From Pseudomonas putida (lineage in GTDB: Bacteria; Pseudomonadota; Gammaproteobacteria; Pseudomonadales; Pseudomonadaceae), in the NCBI RefSeq assembly GCF_001976065.1, contig NZ_MNAH01000008.1:256844-320843 (forward strand): DNA of 64,000 bases. The letters are read 5' to 3'. The notes under the pieces are model-generated. The model made no database searches and had not been told where the DNA came from. It was given only the letters and a program-made list of their open reading frames with translations. A program made the position numbers and the translations under genes. Of this stretch, positions 1-8,688 are shown in pieces. Each line of letters opens with the position of its first letter. The first letter of the stretch is position 1.

Positions 1-1277
1 CGGATCTTGATCGTGCCGTTTTCGCAAGTCTTGAGGCCGGGGCTGGCGTCGTTGACAAACAGCTTCTCACCCGGCGCGCAAGGGAACGCCGCGCGTGGGT
101 CCTGCGCCGTGGTGTTGATGGTGTCGTAACCGGCCAGTTGCAACGGCCAGCGATAGTCGTAGTACTGCCCTGGAAAGAAAAACGCATTGGTGTAGCCGTC
201 GCTTTCGGCCGGGGAGTGACCGTTGTGTTCGTGGGTGCTGATGGTGTGCAGGCCGAAACCCATGTTGGCCGACGGATCGATCGGCAAGGCGTTGTAGTGC
301 CGCATCAATACCGGCTGGCCATACCGCACCATCAGGAGTTTTGGTGGAAAGGTGCCGTCGAAGGTCCACAGTGCATTGTGATTCTGAACTGGCATGCTGG
401 GGTGGAACTTGGTGTCGATGCCTTTGGTAGTGCCCGTTGTGGTCGGAATGTCCGAGGTCTGGTAGTAGAGCCCGCCTGGCCCGAACTCACCAACGGCGTA
501 GTTGTGCAATTGCCGGCGGTCACGCATGCCGCCATTGAGCTTGGCTCCCGCTTGCACGGTTTTGAAGGCGACCTGCGGGTAGAACTCGTTCCAACGTTGA
601 TGCGACCAGCCTTTTCCCGGTGGTCGGCCCTCGGCCGGAGAACCCACCGGATGGCGGTTGAGGAAGCTTTCGATTTGCGCCTTCCACGGGTTGCGGTCCA
701 GCACGTTGGAGAACTGCGATGGAAACGGATACAGCCCGGGCTGGCGCATGAAGGCTTCCAATGCCGAACTCGAAGGGCCGCTGCGGGCGACACTGTCCGG
801 GTCTTGCTGCGGCAATGGGCCGACGGTGGGTACCGGGAAGGTCAGTGGTGGTGCAGGCAGGGTCGGGTCGAGTTTTTCCGTACCGAACTCTTCGAACAGC
901 AGCAATTGCTGGGTATAAGGCTGGGCGCCGAACAACGGGCTGGGCTTGCCGTTGGTAGGGAAATTGAACGAGGTCTGAACGCTCGGCGGCAACACGTTTT
1001 CGGCGCGCGGTGTGTTTCGGTCGCCGTACACGCCGTTGGGATAGGCGATAGCGCCCTGGTTGGCTTCGGACAGGCTTTTCAAGGCTTCCAACGCGGCTGC
1101 GGCTGCCACCGGATCGGCGGGCAGAGGGTAATACGCCGAGGGGTCTGTCGGTGGCGGCTCACTGACATCGTCGAGCGGTGTGGCGTTGGCCGTTGCCAAG
1201 GTTACGAGCATCGCGGAAGTCAGGCCTGCCCTGCGTAAACAGCTCATTGAGTGGATCTGTGGTGTTGCACGTTTCAT
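1..1277 (-). CDS. multicopper oxidase-like protein, 5' part (runs off left edge)
   Basis: The minus strand is open from an ATG at 1277 to the window edge (425 codons, no stop). A GAGG ribosome site lies just upstream. The N-terminus has a basic start, a hydrophobic stretch and a plausible cleavage after ANA near residue 35, so the product is probably exported. Around residues 342-353 is a histidine-rich motif, HTISTHEHNGH, followed by SPAESDGY, and further upstream NHNALWTFDG. These look like copper-ligand segments of large bacterial multicopper oxidases, a group that includes manganese or metal oxidases. The C-terminal copper domain lies outside the window, so full length and substrate cannot be judged. 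The plus-strand reading frame over the same bases is a shadow. Confidence 0.7.
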   Translation of the reverse strand, partial: MKRATPQIHSMSCLRRAGLTSAMLVTLATANATPLDDVSEPPPTDPSAYYPLPADPVAAAAALEALKSLSEANQGAIAYPNGVYGDRNTPRAENVLPPSVQTSFNFPTNGKPSPLFGAQPYTQQLLLFEEFGTEKLDPTLPAPPLTFPVPTVGPLPQQDPDSVARSGPSSSALEAFMRQPGLYPFPSQFSNVLDRNPWKAQIESFLNRHPVGSPAEGRPPGKGWSHQRWNEFYPQVAFKTVQAGAKLNGGMRDRRQLHNYAVGEFGPGGLYYQTSDIPTTTGTTKGIDTKFHPSMPVQNHNALWTFDGTFPPKLLMVRYGQPVLMRHYNALPIDPSANMGFGLHTISTHEHNGHSPAESDGYTNAFFFPGQYYDYRWPLQLAGYDTINTTAQDPRAAFPCAPGEKLFVNDASPGLKTCENGTIKI

Positions 1278-2312
1278 TTGATTCCCCTCGCGTCATGCCT
1301 AATCGGCGAAACCCGCCATCCCGTTTGGGAACGACAGCTGCTGCGGTAGTGGGGAAAGTGCAACTGTTAGGCCATCATCTGGCAGAGAAGAAAAAGTGCT
1401 AATGAATTAGTAAGTTGTTTCAGAGTGTTTCTGCGCGTTTACAGAAAATGATGGGGCATATTCCACTGAATTGGTGGGGCTTCTTCAACCATTTGGGGGT
1501 AGTGCCCCATTTTTGGAAAAAATGATCGGCCTACACAGCGATCGGAGGAACTCTCCTTGAATTGTCCCGACGCTAGGACTACAAGCTCAATTGGAGCTGT
1601 GATTTATTGGCGAAATGAATTCGCGATTTTTTAGTCCGGCTCATTGCGCGCTGAAGATGACAGCCAGGTGTAACAGCTTTTTTCATGGATGGATTGATTT
1701 GCAAAACGTGCTTTGGCAATATCGGCGACCTGTGTTCCTCAGTCAGTTCTCCATCCCTCTCATTTGGGAACTGTGCAGTAGGGAATACAGGTAAGCCCGG
1801 CCCTGTGCCGGGTTTTTTATTCGTAGGAACCCTACTCGCTCAGCTAAGAGCCGCTCCTCCTATGGGGCAGTGAGGTACCAAGCCATAGACTTTGTCTGTT
1901 AAGAGGACAATGGTAATGCTTAGAGCAACAGGCGAGTAACCGACTCTGGTGGTGGCCCTCTCCCCCCCTAGGCCGACCTGATGTTTGGGTCAACACGTGA
2001 TGAAGTCAGTAGTGGTACCGGAAAGTCCCCAAAGAACCACCTGCGAACGCTAGCCACGAGATTTAGCCGATCTGTTGCATCGACCGATTGAGTTCGCACT
2101 CATGACACGACAATGCCAAGTGCCACTTGTACAGGCTTGCTCCGAATTGATAATTCAAAGTCGCGACTCAAGCTGCGCCAATGGGTACCGATTTCGAAAT
2201 GACAGGACGTATTCAATACTGCTATCTGCCTGTAGAAATTTTACGAAAAATTTGCGGGTTGTTGAGATTGAGCCTTCGATAATGCGCGGTGCAAATTTGG
2301 CAGGTTAATTTT
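1278..2312. other. 1.0-kb intergenic region
   Basis: No convincing protein gene is seen between the divergent multicopper oxidase and trkH genes. Short open frames lack ribosome sites and recognisable sequence. The only clear element is a plus-strand terminator at 1796-1818, which has no upstream gene on its strand. That raises the possibility of a small RNA ending there. Confidence 0.5.
1796..1818 (+). terminator. orphan Rho-independent terminator
   Basis: CCCGGC (1796-1801), a CCTGT loop, GCCGGG (1807-1812), then six T. This is a textbook intrinsic terminator on the plus strand, and no protein gene precedes it on that strand within the region. It may end a small RNA that starts within the preceding 100-300 bases. 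Confidence 0.75.
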
Positions 2313-3767
2313 ATGTCCTTCGCAGCAATGAGGCTCATTGGCTTCATCTTAGGCGTTTTTCTGATTACGCTTGCCGTAAGCATGGTCATCCCCATGATCA
2401 CACTGGTGGCCTATGAGCGCAGCGACGACCTATCGGCCTTTCTTTGGTCGAGTTTGATTACCTTCATCTGCGGTCTCTTGTTGATCGTGCGAGGGCGCCC
2501 AGAAACTGCTCAGCTTCGTCCGAGGGACATGTACCTTCTGACTACCGCTAGCTGGGTGGTGGTGTGTATTTTTGCAGCGTTGCCAATGGTGCTTATCAGC
2601 CACATCAGTTACACCGACGCCTTCTTTGAAACAATGTCCGGTATAACGACCACTGGCTCAACCATCCTGAGCGGCTTGGATACTGCTTCACCAGGGTTGT
2701 TGATGTGGCGATCAATGCTTCACTGGCTAGGCGGTATCGGCTTCATCGGTATGGCTGTGGCGATCCTTCCCCTGCTTCGAGTAGGTGGCATGCGTCTCTT
2801 CCAAACAGAGTCCTCGGACTGGTCAGAGAAGGTGACACCGCGCTCCCATATTGCAGCCAAGTACATCCTTTTGCTTTATCTGGGACTCACTGGAGCCGGG
2901 ACTCTCGCCCTCTGGATCACCGGCATGACGCCATTTGAAGCAATCAATCATGCAATGTCCTTGATCTCCACTGGGGGATTCTCGACTTCGGACGCCTCAC
3001 TTGGGCATTGGACGCAGCCCGCGATTCACTGGGTGGCGGTAATTATCATGATTCTGGGTAGCCTACCCTTTACGTTATATGTCGCAACATTGCGCGGCCA
3101 CCGCCGTGCGCTACTCAAGGATCACCAGGTACGAGGATTTGTTTGCTTCCTGATCGTTACTTGGTTGGCAGTGGGTACGTGGTTGTGTTTTCACAGCGAT
3201 TACAAATGGTGGGATGCATTTCGTATCGTGGCGATCAATGTGACCTCGGTCGTCACGACCACGGGAGTTGCGGTGGGTGATTACACTCTGTGGGGCAGCT
3301 TTGCCGTTTTGCTCTTTTTCTACCTGACCTTCGTCGGTGGGTGCTCAGGCTCTACGGCGGGTGGGCTTAAAATCTTCCGCTTTCAGGTGGCTGCCGCGTT
3401 GCTCGTGAGTAGCTTGAAGCAACTGATCCATCCCCGAGCAGTCATTCAAAAAAAGTACAACGGACACCCCATTGATGAGGAGATTTTTCGCTCGGTTTTG
3501 ACCTTCTCATTTTTCTTCACCATCACCATCGCAATTCTGGCCTTGGGGCTGGCAATGATCGGTCTTGACTGGACGACGGCGCTGAGTGGGGCCGCTACAG
3601 CAGTGTGCAATGTTGGCCCTGGACTGGGAACGATCATTGGACCGGCAGGCAATTTTGCTTCGCTACCGGATGTGGCGAAGTGGTTGCTGACCGATGGTAT
3701 GCTCCTCGGAAGGCTGGAAATACTGACGGTGCTGGTGATCGTGACGCCAGTCTTTTGGAGGTACTGA
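2313..3767 (+). CDS. trkH: Trk-type potassium uptake protein TrkH
   Basis: 484-residue polytopic membrane protein of the TrkH/KtrB family, the K+-translocating subunit that works with cytoplasmic TrkA and couples K+ uptake to ion gradients. The four pore-loop signatures of the family are visible: TTTGST near the first, STGGFS, VTTTGVA, and VGPG near the C-terminus. HWLGGIGFIGMAVAILPLLR is also characteristic. The frame is open back to a GTG at 2289, but the ATG at 2313 matches the usual family start (MSFAAMRLIGFILG). No trkA is nearby, so this is probably one of several trkH paralogues. It is followed by a bidirectional terminator. Confidence 0.93.
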   Translation: MSFAAMRLIGFILGVFLITLAVSMVIPMITLVAYERSDDLSAFLWSSLITFICGLLLIVRGRPETAQLRPRDMYLLTTASWVVVCIFAALPMVLISHISYTDAFFETMSGITTTGSTILSGLDTASPGLLMWRSMLHWLGGIGFIGMAVAILPLLRVGGMRLFQTESSDWSEKVTPRSHIAAKYILLLYLGLTGAGTLALWITGMTPFEAINHAMSLISTGGFSTSDASLGHWTQPAIHWVAVIIMILGSLPFTLYVATLRGHRRALLKDHQVRGFVCFLIVTWLAVGTWLCFHSDYKWWDAFRIVAINVTSVVTTTGVAVGDYTLWGSFAVLLFFYLTFVGGCSGSTAGGLKIFRFQVAAALLVSSLKQLIHPRAVIQKKYNGHPIDEEIFRSVLTFSFFFTITIAILALGLAMIGLDWTTALSGAATAVCNVGPGLGTIIGPAGNFASLPDVAKWLLTDGMLLGRLEILTVLVIVTPVFWRY

Positions 3768-3960
3768 TCGATTTTTTTTGAGCCAGCGGGACATTTATCA
3801 AGCCGTCGGTGCCCGGCTGGAAATGTACCGTTTGCTTTAAGGAAACATACTGCTTTGCCTCAATACTCGGATTCTGCAATCGTCCAGATGGTTGGCCTTG
3901 ATTCACTGATTGATGCTAGGCAAACTGGACAAAGACCAAAGGAATTGGTTCCCCTTTGAC

Positions 3961-3987
3961 AAAAAGCCCGCCAAGTGTGGGCTTTTT
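3961..3987. terminator. bidirectional terminator between trkH and dctM
   Basis: AAAAAGCCC (3961-3969), a nine-base loop, GGGCTTTTT (3979-3987). The A-run and T-run on either side make it usable from both strands, which fits the convergent trkH and dctM genes. Confidence 0.85.
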
Positions 3988-4052
3988 GCCGTCTGAACAT
4001 CTGTTAAGCCCGATGCAGTAACCTTCATGAACTGGGAAGCTAAAGTGGAAAG

Positions 4053-5336
4053 TTAACTCATGTCCAACCAGTTTGGCAGCACAAGGGAAATCCAGGGTAC
4101 GTAGGTAATCAGAATCAGAAACAGCAGCAGGATCATCAACCAGGGCATGGCGGCCCTTACGGTGGCAGGCAGTGTCATACCGGTCACCGCTGAGGTGACG
4201 AACAGGTTCAAGCCCACCGGCGGTGTGATCAGGCCAATCTCAAGATTGACCACCATAATAATGCCCAGATGAATTGGATCGATACCCAGTTTGATGGCTA
4301 TGGGAAAGAGGATCGGCGCCAGAATAAGAATGATGGCCGACGGTTCCATAAAGGCGCCCGCAATTAGTAGCACGATGTTCACCACCAGCAGAAACATGAC
4401 GGGCGTCAGGCCAGCCTCGATCACCCAGGCGGTAATCTGTTGGGGTAGCTGTTCAGTGGTCAGCACATGGGCGAAGAGCATGGCGTTGGCGATGATGAAC
4501 ATCAGCATGATGCTCAACTTGGCAGAGTCCAGCAGGACTTTCGGGGTTTCACGAAACGTCAGGTCCTTGTAAACGAACAAGGCGATAAAGGCTGAGTAAA
4601 CCGCCGCCACCGCCGCCGCCTCGGTCGGCGTAAACATCCCTGAGTAGATGCCGCCCAGGATGATCAGCATAAGCAGCAGACCCCAAATCGCCTTGCGTGC
4701 GGTGCCGAGCAATTCACGCAATGTCGCGCGGGGCAGCGCGGGCAGGTTTTTCTTAACGGCGACAATATAGATTGCCACCATCAGCGCAGTACCCAACAAC
4801 AAACCTGGCACCACACCAGCCATGAACAGCTTACCGACGGAGGTCTCGGTCGCGGCGGCATAGACCACCATCACGATCGAGGGCGGAATCAGGATGCCTA
4901 GGGTCCCGGCGTTGCAGATGATCCCCGCGCCAAAGGCCTGCGGATATCCGGAGCGGACCATGCCGGCGATGGCAATCGAACCCACGGCCGCCACCGTCGC
5001 AGGACTCGAGCCGGAAAGAGCGGCAAACAGCATGCAGGCCAATACGGCGGCAATCGCCAGTCCACCGCGAATATGCCCGACACAGGCGTTGGCAAAATCG
5101 ATCAACCGGCGTGCCACGCCACCGGTGGTCATGAAGGCACCAGCGAGCAGGAAAAACGGAATGGCCAACAGCGTGTAATGCTCCGAGGTCTCGAACAGCT
5201 TGATCGCCAGCGAGCGCACTGAATCGGGGCTAAAGAAAATGATGGTCAAGGAGCCGGCGAGACCGAGGGAAATGGCGATGGGAACGCCGATGAACATCAG
5301 GACGAAGAGGGCCACGAACAAGAAAGCAATAGTCAT
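4053..5336 (-). CDS. dctM: TRAP transporter large permease DctM
   Basis: 427-residue membrane protein, the large (12-helix) subunit of a tripartite ATP-independent periplasmic transporter for C4-dicarboxylates. Family features are the segment AIPFFLLAGAFMTTGG, the LSGSSPATVAAVGSIAI loop, GTLGILIPPSIVM and the C-terminal GLITPPVGLNLFV. Its start codon overlaps the dctQ stop by four bases (ATGA), so the two are translationally coupled. Last gene of a dctP-dctQ-dctM operon. It transports with Na+ rather than ATP, using substrate delivered by DctP. Confidence 0.95.
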   Translation of the reverse strand: MTIAFLFVALFVLMFIGVPIAISLGLAGSLTIIFFSPDSVRSLAIKLFETSEHYTLLAIPFFLLAGAFMTTGGVARRLIDFANACVGHIRGGLAIAAVLACMLFAALSGSSPATVAAVGSIAIAGMVRSGYPQAFGAGIICNAGTLGILIPPSIVMVVYAAATETSVGKLFMAGVVPGLLLGTALMVAIYIVAVKKNLPALPRATLRELLGTARKAIWGLLLMLIILGGIYSGMFTPTEAAAVAAVYSAFIALFVYKDLTFRETPKVLLDSAKLSIMLMFIIANAMLFAHVLTTEQLPQQITAWVIEAGLTPVMFLLVVNIVLLIAGAFMEPSAIILILAPILFPIAIKLGIDPIHLGIIMVVNLEIGLITPPVGLNLFVTSAVTGMTLPATVRAAMPWLMILLLFLILITYVPWISLVLPNWLDMS

Positions 5337-5965
5337 GACTTGTCATCCTCGTGCTCGGCGAGTTTCAACGCATCAGCGGCTTCGTCGGCCAAGCCCAGGC
5401 CGGTTTGGCGGTTCTGAAGGATGCGCACGAAAATTTCAGCGAAACGGATGAAAACCAGGGCGAAACCCAAAGGAACGATCAACCCGATATGCCATTGCAT
5501 GATGCCAAAATGGCCCAGATCCTCGGCGCCGATGCCTGCAATCATCAACGTTTGAATCCATTCGAAGCTGGCGACGCTGAGCAGCCCTGCATAGAACAGG
5601 CAGCACAGGCAGGCCACGATACCTATGTACTTTTGCACCGATCGGCTGGTCAGCCTGACGAGTGCGTCAACACCGATATGCCCGGCCGTGCGCACGCCAT
5701 AGGCCAGACCGAAAAAGATCAGCCAGCCAAACAGGGCCTTGGTCAGTGCTGTGCTCCAGGTCATCGCCTGAGCCATTCCCATGATTTCGTCGCCAATGGC
5801 GAACAGCGGGGCGCTTGCACCTGGCCAGCGATCGGCAAGCCAGTAAAAAAGGCTGTAGAAATTATTAAGGATCACATAAACGAAAGTGACCAGAGTCATG
5901 GCGGCCAGAAGGAAGACGATAAAGCCCTCCTCGAAGTGTTCCCAGATTCGCCGAAGCGCTTTCAT
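5333..5965 (-). CDS. dctQ: TRAP transporter small permease DctQ
   Basis: About 210 residues with four hydrophobic segments, matching the small TRAP membrane subunit. The family start (MKALRRIWEHFEEGFIVFLL) corresponds to the ATG at 5965. A GTG 42 bases upstream keeps the frame open but lies inside the intercistronic hairpin, so I prefer 5965. DctQ pairs with DctM to form the membrane complex. The dctM start overlaps its stop. Confidence 0.93.
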   Translation of the reverse strand: MKALRRIWEHFEEGFIVFLLAAMTLVTFVYVILNNFYSLFYWLADRWPGASAPLFAIGDEIMGMAQAMTWSTALTKALFGWLIFFGLAYGVRTAGHIGVDALVRLTSRSVQKYIGIVACLCCLFYAGLLSVASFEWIQTLMIAGIGAEDLGHFGIMQWHIGLIVPLGFALVFIRFAEIFVRILQNRQTGLGLADEAADALKLAEHEDDKS

Positions 5966-5992
5966 GGTGGCATCCCACGTCGAGTGACGACT

Positions 5993-6020
5993 GGCAGGCG
6001 CCGCCACGGCGGCACCTGCC
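5993..6020 (-). promoter_or_regulatory. intercistronic dctP-dctQ hairpin
   Basis: Two 13-base arms (5993-6005 and 6008-6020) separated by two bases fold into a near-perfect hairpin. The only imperfect pair becomes a G-U wobble in the minus-strand transcript. It sits immediately after the dctP stop and has no T-run. Such structures commonly protect the upstream binding-protein message and lower expression of the permease genes. Confidence 0.7.
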
Positions 6021-6026
6021 TTGCGA

Positions 6027-7022
6027 TTACTGAGCCTTATTGGCGGTTTCGGCTGCGGAGATCAGTTCAGGGCCGATATCGCCTTCGAACTTCTTCCATA
6101 CCGGCTTCATCGCTATACGCCATTGCTCGCGCTCTTCGGGTGTCAGAGTAATGATTTCAGTGGTTTTGGCCGCGAGTATGCGTTGCTTGTCGCCTTCGTT
6201 TAGTTGCTCCGCTTCCTTGTTAACCTGCGCTGTGACTTCCACAACGATCTTGTCCAGTTCGCTGCGAACGTCTGGCGGCAAGCCGTTCCAGAATTTGGTG
6301 TTGGTGATCAGCATGTAGTCCAGTACGCCGTGGTTGGATTCAGTGATGTACTTCTGCACTTCATACATTTTCTGGCTGTAGATATTCGAGTAGGGGTTCT
6401 CCGCGCCGTTGACAACACCAGTCTGCAGGCCCTGATAAACCTCGGCAAAACTCATCTTGCGCGGATTGGCGCGCACAGCCTTGAACTGCTCTTCAAGCAC
6501 GGCAGATGCTTGCACCCGGAACTTCAGGCCACGGGCATCGGCGGGGACACGCAGTGGCTTATTGGCCGACAGTTGCTTCATCCCGTTGTGCCAGTAGGCC
6601 AGGCCGGTGATGTTCTTGCTCTCCATGGACTTGAGCAGCCCTTGGCCCTGCGGGCTCAACTGGAAGCGGTTGACGGCAGCGATGTCATTAAAGAGGAAGG
6701 GCAGATCGAATAGTTGGAGAGTCTTTGTGTACTGTTCGAACTTGGCTAGAGAAGGCGCAATCATCTGCACATCCCCCAGTAACAACGCTTCCATCTCCTT
6801 GCCGTCACCAAATAGTGAAGAGTTGGGATAGACCTCGACCTTGACCTTGCCGGGCAGGCGTTCCTCTACCAGTTTCTTGAAAAGCAAGGCGCCTTGGCCC
6901 TTGGGCGTCTGTTCAGCGACCACATGCGAAAATTTGATAATTATCGGATCTGCCGCCATGGCCGCGTTCATTGTGCTTAACGCAAGAGCGCAGGCGAGTG
7001 CTGTACATAGAGATTTGAACAT
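6027..7022 (-). CDS. dctP: TRAP C4-dicarboxylate-binding periplasmic protein DctP
   Basis: 331-residue extracytoplasmic solute receptor. The signal peptide is MFKSLCTALACALALSTMNA with probable cleavage after AMA. Mature sequence begins ADPIIIKFSHVV, typical of DctP, and includes NPRKMSFAEVYQGLQTGVVN with the conserved ligand-binding arginine region, then GAENPYSNIY. The ATG at 7022 has an AAGAGGA ribosome site; the open frame extends 18 codons further but without a signal. First gene of dctPQM. In pseudomonads this system takes up succinate, fumarate and malate under DctB/DctD and RpoN control. I did not find a clear -24/-12 promoter upstream. Confidence 0.95.
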   Translation of the reverse strand: MFKSLCTALACALALSTMNAAMAADPIIIKFSHVVAEQTPKGQGALLFKKLVEERLPGKVKVEVYPNSSLFGDGKEMEALLLGDVQMIAPSLAKFEQYTKTLQLFDLPFLFNDIAAVNRFQLSPQGQGLLKSMESKNITGLAYWHNGMKQLSANKPLRVPADARGLKFRVQASAVLEEQFKAVRANPRKMSFAEVYQGLQTGVVNGAENPYSNIYSQKMYEVQKYITESNHGVLDYMLITNTKFWNGLPPDVRSELDKIVVEVTAQVNKEAEQLNEGDKQRILAAKTTEIITLTPEEREQWRIAMKPVWKKFEGDIGPELISAAETANKAQ

Positions 7023-7359
7023 CGGTGGGATTCCTCTTGTTTTTGTTTTTCGAATGGCTTGATGCCTTGAGCACATTCGTGTGTCGGGACAGGAGGAAGT
7101 CTAGGCAGAAAACCATCAGGTGGAGGGTAATAACCAGAAAGGCAGCAAACTGCTGGTAGATGGCCAGATTTCCAAACCTGACTTTATGGATTTTTTGCTG
7201 CTGATTGGATGCCTGAATGGATGACTGCTTTTGGCCGATTCTGTTGAAAAAGTTGGCCATGGTTTCCGCACTGAAAAGTACACGTCCGAGATTGAAATCT
7301 TTACTTTCAGCAGAGGTCTGTCACGAATAGGAGGGGGGATGCTTGCCCGTTTTATAAAC

Positions 7360-7488
7360 TAATGACTTCATTTTATTTTCTAATGATCACTGAAGGAAAG
7401 GTAGGTAGTAATTTCAATATGCTGTGTAAACCAAAAGTTTATAGTGCCACGTTTGGAAACCTTCAGGCGTATCGAGTGCTTTGTGCAG
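7360..7488 (+). pseudogene. remnant of LysR regulator promoter and first codons (copy 1)
   Basis: About 129 bases match a second copy at 40769-40896. The region begins with a 27-bp motif bounded by TAATGA at both ends (7360-7386) and runs into a possible TTG start at 7453 encoding METFRRIECFVQ, the beginning of a LysR-type helix-turn-helix domain. After 7488 the similarity stops and the frame no longer reads as a regulator. Probably a truncated fragment left by recombination. Confidence 0.6.
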
Positions 7489-7698
7489 CTTCCCCAAGAT
7501 TGCTTGATGCTTGAGCGTTACCAACTGAGGCCAAGAGTGACGCTAGGCGTGAGGTGTGCTTGCGAGTGGGTTTGTTAAGGCACCGCGGGAACTCGTCTAT
7601 CAATGGCCCGACTCACGACGTAGGCCTTTCAGATTAGGCGCCGATGGTGCCGTTTTAGGTTAGCGACACGGCTGGCATTGGTTGGCTGGTTTCATTTT

Positions 7699-7725
7699 TA
7701 ATGAATTCGGTTTTATTTCTAATGA
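7699..7725. repeat. third copy of TAATGA-bounded motif
   Basis: 27 bp, the same length as 7360-7386 and 40769-40795 and clearly similar to both, with TAATGA at each end and a T-rich core. TCATT/AATGA arms suggest a LysR-type recognition site. Confidence 0.4.
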
Positions 7726-7853
7726 ATTTCGACGCCCAGCGCCGAAGATCTCTCAAAACAGGAACAGTGCGGCAATTTGCCGCGACGAGTACACGCCCCA
7801 AAAAAAGGGGAGGGTAAGCGATCCAACTTGGAAATTATTCTGACGCGCGATAG

Positions 7854-8288
7854 TCAGTGCCCGCGTATGTACTGTTCCAGTTGCTCGATCAATTGGTCCT
7901 GTTCTGCAATCATTGCTTTGACGATATCGCCAATGGATAACAGACCAATCAGCTGATTTTCGTGTACGACTGGCAAGTGTCGAAGATAGCGGTCGGTGAG
8001 TAGCGACATGCATTCGCGGATTGTTTGATTCGGTTCGACGGTCAGCACTGGTGAACTCATGATGCTAGCCACTTGAGTTTCAGTTGATGGGTGCCCATGG
8101 CGATGGACCTTGCGCACATAATCACGCTCGCTGACGATACCAACCAATCGCCCGTTCTCGATCACAGGCAAGGCGCCGATGTTACGCAAAGCCATCATGC
8201 TCAATGCATTATCAATGGTTGTATGAGGCGCAATAGTATAGATGTTGTGCTTCTGTTTGGAGGTGAGTAACTGTGCTACGGTTTTCAT
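7854..8288 (-). CDS. tandem CBS-domain protein
   Basis: 144 residues forming two CBS repeats (roughly residues 8-65 and 75-135), with the typical phrases IENGRLVGIVSERDY and ENQLIGLLSIGDIV. A CBS pair binds adenosine nucleotides and usually senses energy charge. With no other domain attached it probably regulates a partner protein. The ATG at 8288 is chosen because a GGAG ribosome site lies 6-9 bases upstream; an in-frame ATG four codons earlier overlaps that site. Stand-alone gene, function otherwise unknown. Confidence 0.88.
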   Translation of the reverse strand: MKTVAQLLTSKQKHNIYTIAPHTTIDNALSMMALRNIGALPVIENGRLVGIVSERDYVRKVHRHGHPSTETQVASIMSSPVLTVEPNQTIRECMSLLTDRYLRHLPVVHENQLIGLLSIGDIVKAMIAEQDQLIEQLEQYIRGH

Positions 8289-8688
8289 CGAGATCTCCAT
8301 CTTCGCTTATTGTTGGCTGGAAGCAAGCGTCCAATTTGAGTTGGTATATTTTGGTTTTCGCGGAGAAGAAACCCCACGCGGAGTCTGAGAACTTAGTCTG
8401 GAGTAAGCAATTGCATAGTTACCAAATGATGCAAGTACGAAGATATCTTTCCTCGATTAACTCCACCATATCGCACCTCATTACCCTCGATCAGCGTTCA
8501 AAAACGCCACCACTCGTGCGTTGAAATTTGCGCCGATGAGACCGTCTGGATAAAGTAGACCAAGGGCTGGGGTCAATCCGGATACCGATCGAGACGACAT
8601 CTTTCATGTTGGCCAAGATACGGTGCTAAATACTGCGCCTCGTTCGCCCCCGTCTGCCGAGGTAACCGGGATAAAAGGTGGCCGAATC
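8289..8688. other. 400-bp intergenic region
   Basis: I see no gene, terminator or repeat here beyond short unconvincing frames. Confidence 0.4.

Larger units (their letters stand above)
7023..7853. other. intergenic region with a decayed LysR start and repeated operator-like motif
   Basis: No intact gene. The stretch 7360-7488 resembles 40769-40896 of this window and contains the first codons of a LysR-type regulator plus its upstream region. A related 27-bp motif recurs at 7699-7725. The rest, including the leader of dctP (7023-7350), shows nothing I can name. Confidence 0.5.

Noticed and set aside
138..1238. Long plus-strand open frame opposite the multicopper oxidase gene
   Set aside because: The minus-strand frame has a signal peptide, copper motifs and a ribosome site; the plus-strand product is unlike any protein and is a high-GC shadow.
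7023..7350. Possible RpoN promoter before dctP
   Set aside because: I looked for TGGCAC-N5-TTGC on the minus strand and found no acceptable match.
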